Assembly (NCBI GenBank): GCA_012845835.1
Contig: JABAKD010000003.1
Span: 2,476,212-2,540,211, forward strand
Reading direction: 5' to 3'
DNA from: Undaria pinnatifida
Lineage: Eukaryota > Sar > Phaeophyceae > Laminariales > Alariaceae
DNA length: 64,000 nucleotides
The notes under the pieces are model-generated. The model worked only from the letters and a program-made list of their open reading frames with translations, was not told the DNA's origin and searched no databases. Position 1 is the first letter of the stretch, and the number at the start of each line of letters is the position of its first letter. Positions 37,301-62,347 of this stretch are shown in pieces. Position numbers and translations under genes: made by a program.

Positions 37301-40300
37301 GGCCACGGGATGGATTGTTCACAAGGGCAGAGTTTTTTTTTCTTCTACAAAAGTCAGTTTTCGGGTGAGGTATAGAGCTAGCTCCTCATAATATTAGGAG
37401 CCTTAGAAAACACAATGGTTGGTGCACCTCTGCCGCAGCATGTATCTATGACGCATTGAAAAATAATTAACGCCTTTACAGCTGGAAACCCGTTTTGGGG
37501 ACAAAATTACTTGGAATTAGTATTGGGAGGGGTATTAGGGCTCAAAAGAGGTTCAAGTACAAACGGGTTTCCACCATCATTGGGTACTTCGTTAGATGGA
37601 GAGCCCGGTGGCGCTTCGAAGCATTTTGGGGCAAAAGCGGTACCCCTATAATAACGCAGCACGCCTCTGCAGTAGCAAACCCTGTCCGTCGAGTTGCAAG
37701 GAGCCTGGGAAATTGATTAGTATCCCCTAAAGTAAAACGGCCACGCTTTCGGCCACAACGTTTTATTTATCCCTTCTCAACCCCCCCGCCCCATGTTGTC
37801 GCCCTTAAGACACACCACACTGACGAGTGATGATGATAATGGTGATGTTCTGACATTAGTCCGTGGAAAAAGGAAAAGCAAAAAAGGCAAAACAAAACAA
37901 AACAAAAGCGTTACCTGTCGGTCAAACTCCAAGAACCCTTGGAAATTGATGAGCGTCCCCTTGTCCACCCCCGGCACCCCCGCCGCCTTGATGCTGTTGG
38001 CCGCTTTCGGAAGGCTCTCCCACATCTGCTCTACCTCCTCCCGCGTCACCAAGCCTTCCTCAAGCAGTTCCGTCACCTCGCTCCACCTGCCCGACACAGA
38101 AAAGGCGGCGATTAGGGCCGAGGGATTGAGAATAATAGGGGTCCTTGCGTTTGATCGTCTCAGCCGGTATAACAGGTATCATATGGGTCATCCCACGCGG
38201 TGGGGGTGCAGAGGAAGTTTTTGAGCTCCGAACACGAGCTCAATATCTCACCCGAAAACAAGGCTTGGAAGGCTTTCCGGTCGCGCAATCCGTCCAACAC
38301 TTCTGAGCGCTAGTCCCAAAAACAACCATGGTACTCGCAAAAGTATCGAAGGCCTAAGCGGTAGTTCTCATTTGAGGAGCTCAACCCGCAAGAAACGTTT
38401 TGGTCCAAAACGTTCAACCCCCACCGAGGGATGACCCCGCTGGGCCTTCGCTCCAAGCGTCGCCCACGTGTGGCACAAGCGCCGCCGGAGTGAGCGGAGG
38501 GCAGGGGCACATGTTTTCAACCCTTTTGAGGCTACAGAGGACGCGGGGTAGGGTAGAGGTGCGATCGTGTAGCACTTTTCGGCAAGAATATTTTTACCAA
38601 AGGACGGGGCTTCTTAGACCATGATCGTCAGAATGTCATTATTGTTTCGCGATACGATTTTATGCATACCTACAGCATGAGATTGTTCATCGGCTAGCAT
38701 TTTCCTTTTACTCAAAACCATTTTTTGGGTGAGGTATAAACGCTCAAGTGCTTAAGAGCCTCAGAAAATACCATGGTTGGTGAGCCTCTTCCGGGGCATG
38801 CGTGAGAGACACAAGAAAGGGACGTGCCACATGGCGACTACAGCAGTATCGGCCCCATGCGCATAGCAGCCCAGCGCTTGTGGGCCGTAGCAAGTCGCTG
38901 AGGCCTACAATGCCTTCCAAAGACCTAGTCTCACAAAAAAACTCGCTTTCCCCCCATCCCCTTCCTCCTTCCGCATCGTTCATAACAACCCGTTCACCAC
39001 CACCTTCGCCGCCACGACTTGGTGCGGGATACTTTTTGGAGCTCAAAAAGAATTGAAGTACCGGTACGAGCCTCGCCGCCCCTCTCCACCCCAACCAACC
39101 CGACCAAGCCCCCAACATGACTACACGATTGCTCACCGTAATGAGTCGCTATGGTCCACAATGCCCTCAAATAACCCAGCAAGCTCCACAAGGTTCGCTC
39201 CGCTTTATCTACTTCCTCGGCCGGCAGCACATCCCCATCACCACAAAAAAAATGCCTACCAGTACATTCTTTACCAGGTATATACCATACCTGGTATGCA
39301 GTAATTTCGATCCCGTACGCTCGAAAAAAAATGTACATCTATACTCTTGCTCACCGTAACAAGTCGCTAAGGCCCATGACGCCCTCCAAAGACCCTGCTA
39401 GCTCCACAAAGCTCGCTTCCACCTCGCCCCCTCCTTCAGAGGCCACCACAACCCCATCACCACGACCTCCACCGACACGATCTGCGTCCACAGCCGTGGC
39501 TGCAGCTGCTACTGCTCCCCCCATATTGTTGTCCTCCTCCTCTTCCTCCTCGAAGAGGGCGTCTACGCGAGCGAATGCCTGACAAAATCCGGGAAAATCT
39601 ACCCTATCCCCGACAGCACCCGCCTTCGGTACCGCCTTCCAGATTGCAAGGACTTCCGAGTCCTTCAGGAGGCCGTCGTCCAAAAGTTCGCGCACGTCCG
39701 CGAGAGCCTGCGTGCGGACAGTGGGTTGGAGGGGACGGGAACGGGGACGGAGACGGGTTAAGATAAGGGTAGGGGGCGATGACGTTTTTTCGGTACTTGG
39801 GATGCACTTCGTCCGGCGACGGCAGCAGCACCGGCAGCAGCGTCGATGGCGGACTACGGTCACGGGATGTCAGACTCATCCCCGCCCAAAACAAACTGAA
39901 TTAAATAACGAAACAAAAAACGAAACGAATGAACAATAAACAAACACACGAACAAACAAACAAACAAACAAACAAACAAACAAACAAACAAACAAACAAA
40001 CAAACAAACAAACAAACAAACAAACAAACACACAAACAAACAAACAAACAAACAAACAAACAAACAAACAAACAAACAAACAAACAAACAAACAAACAAA
40101 CAAACAAACAAACAAACAAACAAACAAACAAACAAACAAACAAACAAACAAACAAACAAACACACAAACACACAAACAAAACGAACAAACAAACAAACAA
40201 ACGAACAAACAAACAAACAAACAAACAAACAAACAAACAAACAAACAAACAAACAAACAAACAAACAAACAAACAAACAAACAAACAAACAAACAAACAA

Positions 40301-41265
40301 ACAAACAAACAAACAAACAAACAAACAAACAAACGAACAAACAAACGAACGAACAAACAAACAAACAAACAAACAAACAAACAAACAAACAAACAAACAA
40401 ACAAACAAACAAACAAACAAACAAACAAACAAACAAACAAACAAACAAACAAACAAACAAACAAACAAACAAACAAACAAACAAACAAACAAACAAACAA
40501 ACAAACAAACAAACAAACAAACAAACAAACAAACAAACAAAACACAAACGCTCCATACGTCCGAAGCACCGACCATACAGTAGTACACCCCTCCAAGCGC
40601 ATCACATTCTCACCCGAAACCCATCGAGCCCCAGGAGCCCATCGTCCCCCACAGCCGCCTCATATGCCCCTTTCAACTCTTCCCCTCCACCATCGACCGC
40701 CGCCGTCGCCGCACCCCCGTCCCCCGGAGAACGCACCGCCGCCACCATCCCCAATTGGAACCCTCCTTCGCCCCGCCCCTTCCCGCAAATGGTAGCAGCC
40801 CACCGGCGGGCCAGCCAGGGCGGTGAGGGCGAGGAGGAAGGTCGCGCTACAGCGGCAGCCGCGCTTTGTTGATCTCTCCCCGCGTAGAACAGTGCTGACG
40901 TAGATGGCACATGTGGCCGGGACGACGATGATGATAACATTGATATCCGCGCTGTTGGAGAGGTGGAGGAGGAGGACCACCCCCGGCGATATTCACTTCC
41001 ACCCGTGGGGGACGCTACCACTCCCACCCCCCCCACCGCCGCCGCCGATTCTGCTGCTCTTGCCGCTACTATGGTTGATCTCGGTCGCGAGGGCAATGGA
41101 CCTACCCATGATCTACTACCTCTCCCCGAGATAAGCTCGCTCGCGGTGGCCTCTTCCCAGACGGAGGTGGAGGTGGACGTGGGGCCGGATGTCCGTGGGG
41201 ATGAGCGCGAGGGAGGAAGGCTTATCCAAGCCGAAGTGCCAACGTTGCGTCGCTGCGATTGCTGC
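22384..41265 (-). CDS. PAP/fibrillin-domain plastid protein with N-terminal EF-hand-like modules
   Basis: Fibrillins bind lipids at plastoglobules and thylakoids. Exons in gene order: about 41265-40614 (5' limit uncertain), 39707-39355, 38086-37915, 33144-32828, 31337-31202, 29532-29260, 27624-27565, 26817-26683, 25899-25801, 24218-24128, 22571-22384 (stop). Exons 2-11 give 608 codons and all phases fit. Exons 1-6 carry repeated modules: (W)SEV.ELL.(x)LLT..EL..MWE.LPKA..., then a loop, F.GFLEF.RQ, an acidic DLFEDE, an Ala/Pro-rich linker and a closing GLSDLLR-type helix. Three helical modules are clear (exons 2, 3, 5), EF-hand-like but with degenerate loops. Exons 7-11 form the PAP domain: LVGEWRLLYTSSNAMEYNQ, NTIPNAKFSGLRQI, SDWEVKQTSSLVTG, IKYGFITVRSERWK, MMLLDIAYLDDDIR, closest by memory to FBN6-type proteins. 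The start codon and targeting leader were not located. Confidence 0.85.
23461..23835. repeat. 84-bp tandem satellite, about four copies
   Basis: Units start (TAGTCCAAATTT) at about 23511, 23595, 23679 and 23763 (CTGTCCAAATTT). Each includes CACTCGCAAAAAAGTGA, a short palindrome (CACTCGC.AAAAAAGTG), then CCTGACGCTCTTAATAGG. The array lies in the last intron of the fibrillin gene. Confidence 0.95.
26950..27172 (-). repeat. Two intronic copies of the 5' edge and acceptor of fibrillin exon 8
   Basis: Exon 8 begins ALDALVAFEEGNF after a CAG acceptor at 26820-26818. Two upstream copies, 112 bp apart, read ALDALAAFGEGNF (near 27010-26970) and ALHALVAFGEGNF (near 27120-27080). Each is preceded by an intact AATACCAG or AATATCAG acceptor and LP.LGKYQ-like text. 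The copies stop before the WRLLYTSS core, so splicing to them would disrupt the domain. Confidence 0.8.
27170..27526 (-). repeat. Intronic sequence related to 60.9 kb, protein-like
   Basis: Part of this segment (about 27340-27440 read on minus) matches about 60905-60985 on plus at roughly 75 percent over ~70 bp. Both read ..DGSY.Y.AARV.GDS when translated. It lies in the fibrillin intron between exons 7 and 8 and is not needed for any join, so it is best read as a dispersed repeat, perhaps of coding origin. Confidence 0.45.
28060..28425. repeat. ~48-bp minisatellite
   Basis: About seven diverged units of ACAGCATCCGCAAGCACAGC followed by ATGTAGCGCTTCACGAGCSTTTCGAAA. Translations in both strands give Ala/Ser-rich repeats by accident of the 48-bp (3n) period. 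In the fibrillin intron between exons 6 and 7. Confidence 0.85.
28821..28882 (-). repeat. Intronic copy of fibrillin exon 6 3' edge with donor
   Basis: CTCAGCAAGAGCGACGAGGC and the following GCCTCCGCCGCCGCC on the plus strand duplicate the 3' end of exon 6 at 29260-29320 (CTCAGCAAGAGCGACAAGAC). On the minus strand this copies the residues ending LVALAE plus the donor. The copy carries GTAAGT, a stronger donor than the GTAAGC at the exon itself, and lies 439 bp downstream in the intron. Confidence 0.8.
29935..30515. repeat. AGATCTAGATAATC-rich dispersed element, two tandem copies
   Basis: Two ~270-bp units share GATAATCTAGATCCTATA, TGCGCAGGATCTRTGT, CAGGAAACA, CGGCAACAT and CAGGGATCTGTCTGCCCT. 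A third copy lies at 35360-35605. All are rich in GATC/AGATCT palindromes. Confidence 0.7.
32828..33144 (-). other. Fibrillin exon 4 with polyalanine linker
   Basis: Encodes LSDLFEDEDGG at its start, then about 50 residues dominated by Ala with periodic Glu (from a GCA/GCT-type triplet repeat, 32980-33115), and closes with FAQLSAARGGVLTLGDLLG. It joins exon 3 in phase 0 and exon 5 in phase 2. The antisense poly-Leu frame is an artefact. The triplet tract is a likely site of length polymorphism. Confidence 0.85.
33805..34935. mobile_element. Non-autonomous TIR element with TTTTCGGCT subterminal repeats
   Basis: The left end GGGCTGAGCCTCGTCCGGCT is mirrored at the right end (reverse complement TAGGCTGAGCCTCGACCGGC). 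Both ends carry many TTTTTCGGCT/AGCCGAAAA motifs (33835-34025 and 34765-34905). Size about 1.1 kb with no transposase. The interior includes a CTC-rich tract (34465-34550). In the intron between fibrillin exons 3 and 4. Confidence 0.7.
35865..36062. mobile_element. Short relative of the GGGTC element
   Basis: TCGCGGGTCTGGTCGGATCA at the left, then repeated CCCGACCCG and CCGACCTGACCCGTGA with GTTTGAAACCCTCCTGATCC spacers like those at 14095-14240. Apparently an internally deleted copy of the 13.5-kb family. Confidence 0.5.
36872..36968. mobile_element. Representative ~90-bp MITE, family R1
   Basis: CTCCTTAACCCTTTTACAAC..GGAAACCCGTTTTTGGGGAC..ATTACTTGGATTTAGTATAG..GGGGCTCTAAAGGGGTTA. The ends are imperfect inverted repeats (TTAACCCCTTT). 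Other copies: 20488-20590, 24040-24105, 24524-24612, 31078-31135, 32560-32645, 37467-37555, 52150-52235 and 60495-60597. They occur in introns and intergenic DNA and are often followed by an R2 copy. Confidence 0.7.
38885..39200 (-). repeat. Two intronic copies of fibrillin exon 2 3' edge
   Basis: Exon 2 ends FVELAGSLEGVMGLSDLLR. The copy at about 39200-39137 reads LVELAGLFEGIVDHSDSLR and keeps the donor CGGTGAGC. The copy at about 38945-38885 reads SLEGIVGLSDLLR but its donor position is GCCCAC, so it is lost. Spacing is about 218 and 250 bp. Both lie in the intron between exons 2 and 3. Confidence 0.85.
39929..40541. repeat. (CAAA)n microsatellite, about 610 bp
   Basis: Roughly 150 nearly uninterrupted CAAA units with occasional CACA, CGAA and phase-slip variants. 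It lies within the intron between fibrillin exons 1 and 2, so transcripts would contain a (UUUG)n run. Long frames in all phases on both strands are artefacts of the 4-bp period. Confidence 0.98.
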
Positions 41266-44200
41266 TGTTGCTCAAGGGATGCGAGGGGAGACAGGGGTGG
41301 GGCGTGGTGGGGTAGGGTGGGGTTAGGTGGGGTGTTGCTGCTGTTACTCAAGGAAATGTTGTATGAGACAAGGGTAGGGTGGCGTGGGGTGGGGTGGTGT
41401 AGAGTGATGATGACGTTCTCACCTTGATTCGTTTCCCTGAAATCTAGCCCGTGGCCATAATAACAGCGAACAGGCATCCTGATGGAAGAAAAAACTGAAG
41501 AAAAAAAAAACATACCATGTGCACCACAGCACCAACACGCAAGGGAACCAATCGTTCTACGGGCTGCGGTATACCATCCCGCATCACTTGCAAACTGCAA
41601 AATACCAGGAAGCTATCCATGGGTGGGGTGGAGAAGTGGGGTGGGGTGGGGTGGGGTGGTGTAGGGTAAGGTTAGGTGGGGTGGATAAGTGATACTAGTA
41701 CTGTTTTAAGGTAGTCGAATACTATAGGCGCGCTAAACCCGTCAGAACCATGCCCATGTTTTGAACTGTGGTGTGATCATTTTTGCAGCACTCACGTTTT
41801 AGGAAACAATATATCTAGAACTACGTATTCATATGAGTGGAATAGTTGGCGTATGACATTAACAGTACAAAAGCGAAAAGGAGGAAGACATCAGAACGCG
41901 CACTGCTCAAGTACAGGAGGTCATCAGTCATATCTACCACGACAAAACTCACCGATGCCAGAGCCCTGCCATCTCCTCGCTCGCCTCCGCACATGACGAC
42001 GGGGCACATCGTCAGGCATGCCCTGGCAGCACGAAAGAATTGTGCATTCACCATCGGGCCTTCGTCTCCTCTTTGCTCTGCCCCCAAAAGAACATCAACA
42101 TGTGCACCACGTAGCGCAGAAAGGTTTAGACTGTGCAAATAACAAACTAAGCGAGATATTATATATAGGGGCTCATTTCCAGACTCGCGTGCCCAATTGT
42201 TGATGCGTGCTGCGTGTCCCACCCGATGACCGTGTCTCGCAAAACAAAAATCATGTTTTGCAAGTTGGGAACGCACACTCACCTACGCCCAATGACAGTA
42301 CAGCAAATTGTTGGATTGGAGGGTTGGGACTTTCCTGCTTCCCACCAGCGCACTTACAGTTGACGACAGCAGCTACAAATATCCACCAGCGCGAGTTCCT
42401 GGCGAAAGCCACACTGCAGTATCTTACTATACTTCGTATTACCGGTACGTGTAAGCGCGGTCTCATAAGCCGTCGAGGGTGGGCCATCTCCAGCACGAGT
42501 ACACATGATAGAATGACAGCATAATGCTGCGAGCGTGTTGTACAATCCCATATACCACGTGCAAGGGCGTAACTCGGCAGCGCCGGGTTGCTACCGCCGT
42601 ATTCAGTTGTGTGGCCGATGCGGCCATCGCAACCGTCATTTTCGTGGTCTCTTTTCGCCTCTCATGCCCCAGAAGGGGTACCACGTCTAATGGAAGGACT
42701 GCGCTGTTGCACTCTCAGCTTGGAATCGGTGCGCCAATACACGCTTGGTGTACGTGGTGCTAATAGCAGAGTGCAGCTGGGAAAAGGAGACGGCGCACGT
42801 CACCACAGCGCAAACCCGGGCTTGAAACGCGATAGCGGAGCTCTTCCCAAACCCGAGCTTGAAACGCGTTACGTATGAGTTACGAAAACGGACCTCATTC
42901 GGGACGTGATCCTTTCACAACAACCGCGCTCGACGAGCCAATTCTCCTATAATAGGGGTACGTGTGGTGCGAGTGGCTGACATGGGTATCTTACGTAGCG
43001 CGTAGCGCATCCCTTTCGCCACTGCTAAACGTACGAGGCCGTGACAATACCCACGCTAATGGGGTCTGAGCAAAAAAAAAAACGAAAAAACGGCGATTGA
43101 CATTTTGTCAAGCGTCTATTAATATTAATGGGGACAGCGTGCAGCAATGGTATCGCCATGCCACCTGCACGCGTGTAGCACAGCACCAGTTCCATGCATT
43201 TCGTACAGTTCAGAATTCGGACACCCAGTAACCCGGGCTAGGTCGTGTGGGCGGTACTGTATTCGTCAATTTTTTTCCCATCTGAAGCCCCAAATGCTCG
43301 TCCAACATGTTTGATACCTTAGGGATCATGGGTGGTACTACATAGCAGCGCATCCCTTTTGTCATCTCTAAGCTTACGAGGCCATGAATCAGCGTGAAGA
43401 CGGGGACTCAAATCGCACTACCAAAGAATGCAGTCTGTCTGCGCTTGCTGCATGCCGTACCAGTACGAACCTACAGAACGAGAAGCAGCATAAACAGGGC
43501 GATCTGCAATATCATGTAATCATGTGTCAGTGATGTACTGACCCAAAGAGAGTGGAAGGCAACACAAGCAGTACGTATCATGAGAGATACGAGTACCAAC
43601 ACACACGTGAGCTGCACCAAGCACCTTCGCTCCACCAAAACTTCACGCTACCCCCATCACACACTCAACGTGCATGCAGGCAGGGTCAAGACACCCGCGG
43701 GCGAGTCTGGACCGGCACAGACGTCACATGAGGCAACACGTTCTCACAGGTAGGCAACACACAGCTTGGCGTTGATACCACCTCGGCCCTCGTGTGGAGC
43801 GGCAGTTTGCTTACCTGACAGCCGAGAGTAGAAATCAGTGGCTCCGTTTTCCGACCTCTTCTCCTAACGCACTCCACTTGTCTCTCTGTCTTCTAGCTTG
43901 GGACGAACTGCAGTGGGTGGGAAACCACCCCCGGGGATGGGTTAATACCACCCCCACATGGGTTTTTTATTACCTGGATGCATGCTTTTATCAACATGGG
44001 CGATTTTGGGTCGAGTTTCTTTTTGTGTGCTGGTTTTACAGCAATCAAGGACGTTGCCAGCTGTGGCCGCCAAAGCTAACTAAGGCTTCTATTCGCTGCC
44101 GGTTCTAGGCAGCTCCTGTCAACATGGTTTTCAAGGTGAAGTGGTTCAAACTACGAGCCCCTTTTCGTAGGATGGCAAATTCATGTTTGCGCCGCTCTAC

Positions 44201-44625
44201 GTACCTCTGACCGCACGCAGGATACGCACTTGCTCGCTTGTTTGGGCTCGTACACGTACGTACACAGCATGCGCGACAGGACGAGTGTTCACGAGGAATG
44301 GGGATTCAGTAAAAGAAGTCCTCCGGTTTAGCCTTTGAACCCGGTACCGATATTTTACTCGTGGACCCAGCTCTGTGCTTGCTTCTGGTCACGCCATGGG
44401 TAGTTCGAGTACCTTCTATGATATGTCGCTCATGTTTCGTCTTTTTTTGCGATTCCTTCAAAGACGGGCGATTTCTATGTTATATCCCATATATTAGTTT
44501 AATGACGTGGAGAAGACTGGAGATTGGAGCATTGTTGTATCGCAGTGGCACAATAACACTCCAGCCAGGCCCCGCGACTTCCCCGTTGTTAGCCGTTAGG
44601 AGAGAGCTCGACGAACGTTCTATCA

Positions 44626-45003
44626 CTACTGCTGTGTCACTGATCTTGCATGTTGCCACCAAGCGATGCGCCCGTCGTACATGGACACGGAGGAATCACT
44701 CAACCAGCGTTTGTCAGACAACACGACGTTCGAAGATCGCAGATTGTCACCTTCCGTCATGAAATTCTCCATACGATATGATATGTACGACACGAAAGCA
44801 GTTGCTGCACTTTCGCCCACGTACTCTTTCGCCTTCGTGCATTCAAACTTCGCCTTTTGCAGAACGAGCTTCAAGCACAGCCAGGCTATTCGCTGACCCT
44901 GCACATGCTGTACAACTAGCTGCGTGCTGTAGACGGACACGTTGATTGACCATTGTGTCAATTTGTTGGAAACGTTTTCAACTGTTTTCGACGTGAGTCT
45001 CAT
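44626..45003 (-). other. Unrecognised 125-codon ORF
   Basis: An ATG-to-stop frame of unbiased composition (e.g. AWLCLKLVLQKAKFECTKAK and TAFVSYISYRMENFMTEGD). No domain recognised and no obvious splice partners. It could be a transposon gene fragment or chance. Confidence 0.25.
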
Positions 45004-45082
45004 CTAACAGGTGTGCACTCGTACAGACAGCAGTGTGCGGCGGGGTATTTTCCAACATTTCACATTTCACTGACGTTCATGT

Positions 45083-45192
45083 CACATGGCTGTCATATGG
45101 CTGTCACATGGCTGTCGTATGGCTGTCATATGGCTGTCACATGGCTGTCATATGGCTGTCACATGGCTGTCATATGTGGCTGTCACATGGAT
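45083..45192. repeat. 11-bp tandem repeat ATGGCTGTCAY
   Basis: About ten head-to-tail units of ATGGCTGTCAC/T. The alternate C/T at the last position gives a mosaic of CATATG and CACATGG. Confidence 0.95.
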
Positions 45193-46569
45193 AAGCGTAC
45201 GGCTTCTTACGATGCCAACCATCCCGCATCCTGCAAACGACCACCACACCCAACTCCAAAAAACCTGTCGTCTACCACAGCCCAGTCGAAAAGACAAATG
45301 TACGAGCTCATCGCATTAACTGTACGTTGGAACTAGGCCTCCCTTTTGGGACCGAGGCATAGCGGCCTAGAATCGAGGAAAGAGGTGTTAATGGTTGTAT
45401 CATACCAGTGGTAGTAGACTGCATTCCTACCGCCGTGTTGCGAGGTACTCCGTGTTGCCTCGAGGCCTTGTGATACTCAGCGAGTTCGTTTCGTTTCCTT
45501 GTCGAGCGCATGTTCTCTTGTTCGCACTTTGAAGTGACAAAATTAAAGTTGTGTATAACCCGTGTCTTATTTTACGTTTCCGCGTTAGTGTTGGTGTCGC
45601 GCTCTTCTGGGCGTCATTTTTTGCTCGTTTTTTTTTTCTTTTTGTTCTTTTTCTCTAAACGCGTCAGCTGTAACTCGATAAAGTTAGGGTCGATACTCAA
45701 CTTTGCAAGCTGCGCAATACACTGGCCGCTCGTTTGTCCTACGGACACTATTGCGCGTTCCCTAAGGTCGCTGTGGCTGCTCTTTTGTTGCTGTCTTGTG
45801 TTTCCGAGTTTACGGACAGCATTCGTTTTTCTCCTGATGTCAAGTTCCAGCAAATATGCCAGGAGACATGCCTAGCAAGAGAAAAAGCGTGTCATGGGCT
45901 AGGGTTTAGGGTCGAGTGTTCCACACTAAAACCTAGAAGCGTGGTGTCAGTCAAGCCAAGTAAAGGGGGGGGGGTTGTCTTGGCCAGGGGGGGGGGGGAA
46001 TGCTGTATCCTGGCATCTTGATGACCGTGGGTACAAAAATGTCGACCTGTGACGAAGTCAACCGATTGAGTCAATCCTTGAGCCTTGACGTTTTTTTTCC
46101 CACTCCTAAAACGATCGTATTCTAATTCCAAGCAGTTCGCCCCCCAGAAACTTGGTGCGATTCTGTATGTATGTGCACCCACGGCGTTGGGGGAAAGCGA
46201 CTTGAAAATAGTGTGAGCTGCTCTTTTGCAGGTCTAAAATGGTTACCCAGTAGCCTTTTATGAACTGTACCCGCGGTTTTAGCGAAAAATGACTTGGAAT
46301 CATTATGGGATGCTTTGTTGCAGGTCTAAAATGGTGAAGGAAGCCCCTTCTGCTCGGTCTCCTGTCCAGCACCGATCTCATTAACCAAACAGCTGTGCCG
46401 TTGATGGCAGACCTCGTGTTCAGCTCGCTTGGTCATACAAACACTATGGTAGTTGCTTACGTGCTTCGAGGCTTCATTCCCCACTGTCCGTGTCTGGTCC
46501 GGCTTTTCATGTACGTCATTTGCCAAGCATACCGACTTCTTCCATGATTTCTTGCACATACTGTTTGTT

Positions 46570-46740
46570 AACCCTCTGGGACTTGAGAGGGATAAAGGGC
46601 CGGAAAACAAGTGACGATTACAGCATCCGCCACATGAACCCACCAGCGCTGCTGGGGTAGGATTTATGTCCGAACTGCCGTTTAAGGAGCTGCAAGACAC
46701 GCGCGCAGCATGTAGCGATGATACTCGTACTGTTGCTCGG
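46570..46740. repeat. Dispersed repeat R4 abutting SLC4 exon 1
   Basis: CTCTGGGACTTGAGAGGGAT, then GTGACGATTACAGCATCCGCC, GCTGCTGGGGTAGG and GACACGCGCGCAGCATGTAG. Related copies: 24365-24480, 24830-24990 and 20945-21030, plus inverted ends near 1440-1495, 25655-25715, 37190-37240 and 43255-43300. Because the only in-frame upstream ATG of the SLC4 exon (46666) lies inside this repeat, that ATG is a doubtful start. Confidence 0.55.
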
Positions 46741-46761
46741 TTTCGTGTCTTGACTGTTCAG

Positions 46762-62347
<15,586 letters not shown>

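Larger units (their letters stand above)
41266..46761. other. Divergent intergenic region between fibrillin and SLC4 genes
   Basis: Presumably contains both promoters and possibly an unlocated 5' exon for each gene. It holds GGGGT-rich stretches (41280-41410 and 41620-41690), an 11-bp tandem array (45083-45190), R2 repeats and an unassigned ORF. No confident gene seen. Confidence 0.45.

Noticed and set aside
39860..40795. Long NKQTNKQT / VCLFVCLF reading frames
   Set aside because: Pure translation artefacts of the (CAAA)n microsatellite, open in several frames on both strands.
40963..41427. Plus-strand 154-codon ORF opposite fibrillin exon 1
   Set aside because: A stop just upstream and no motif; the minus frame stays open for about 1 kb and ends in the module helix ELKGAYEAAVGDDGLLGLDGF with a GTGAGA donor.
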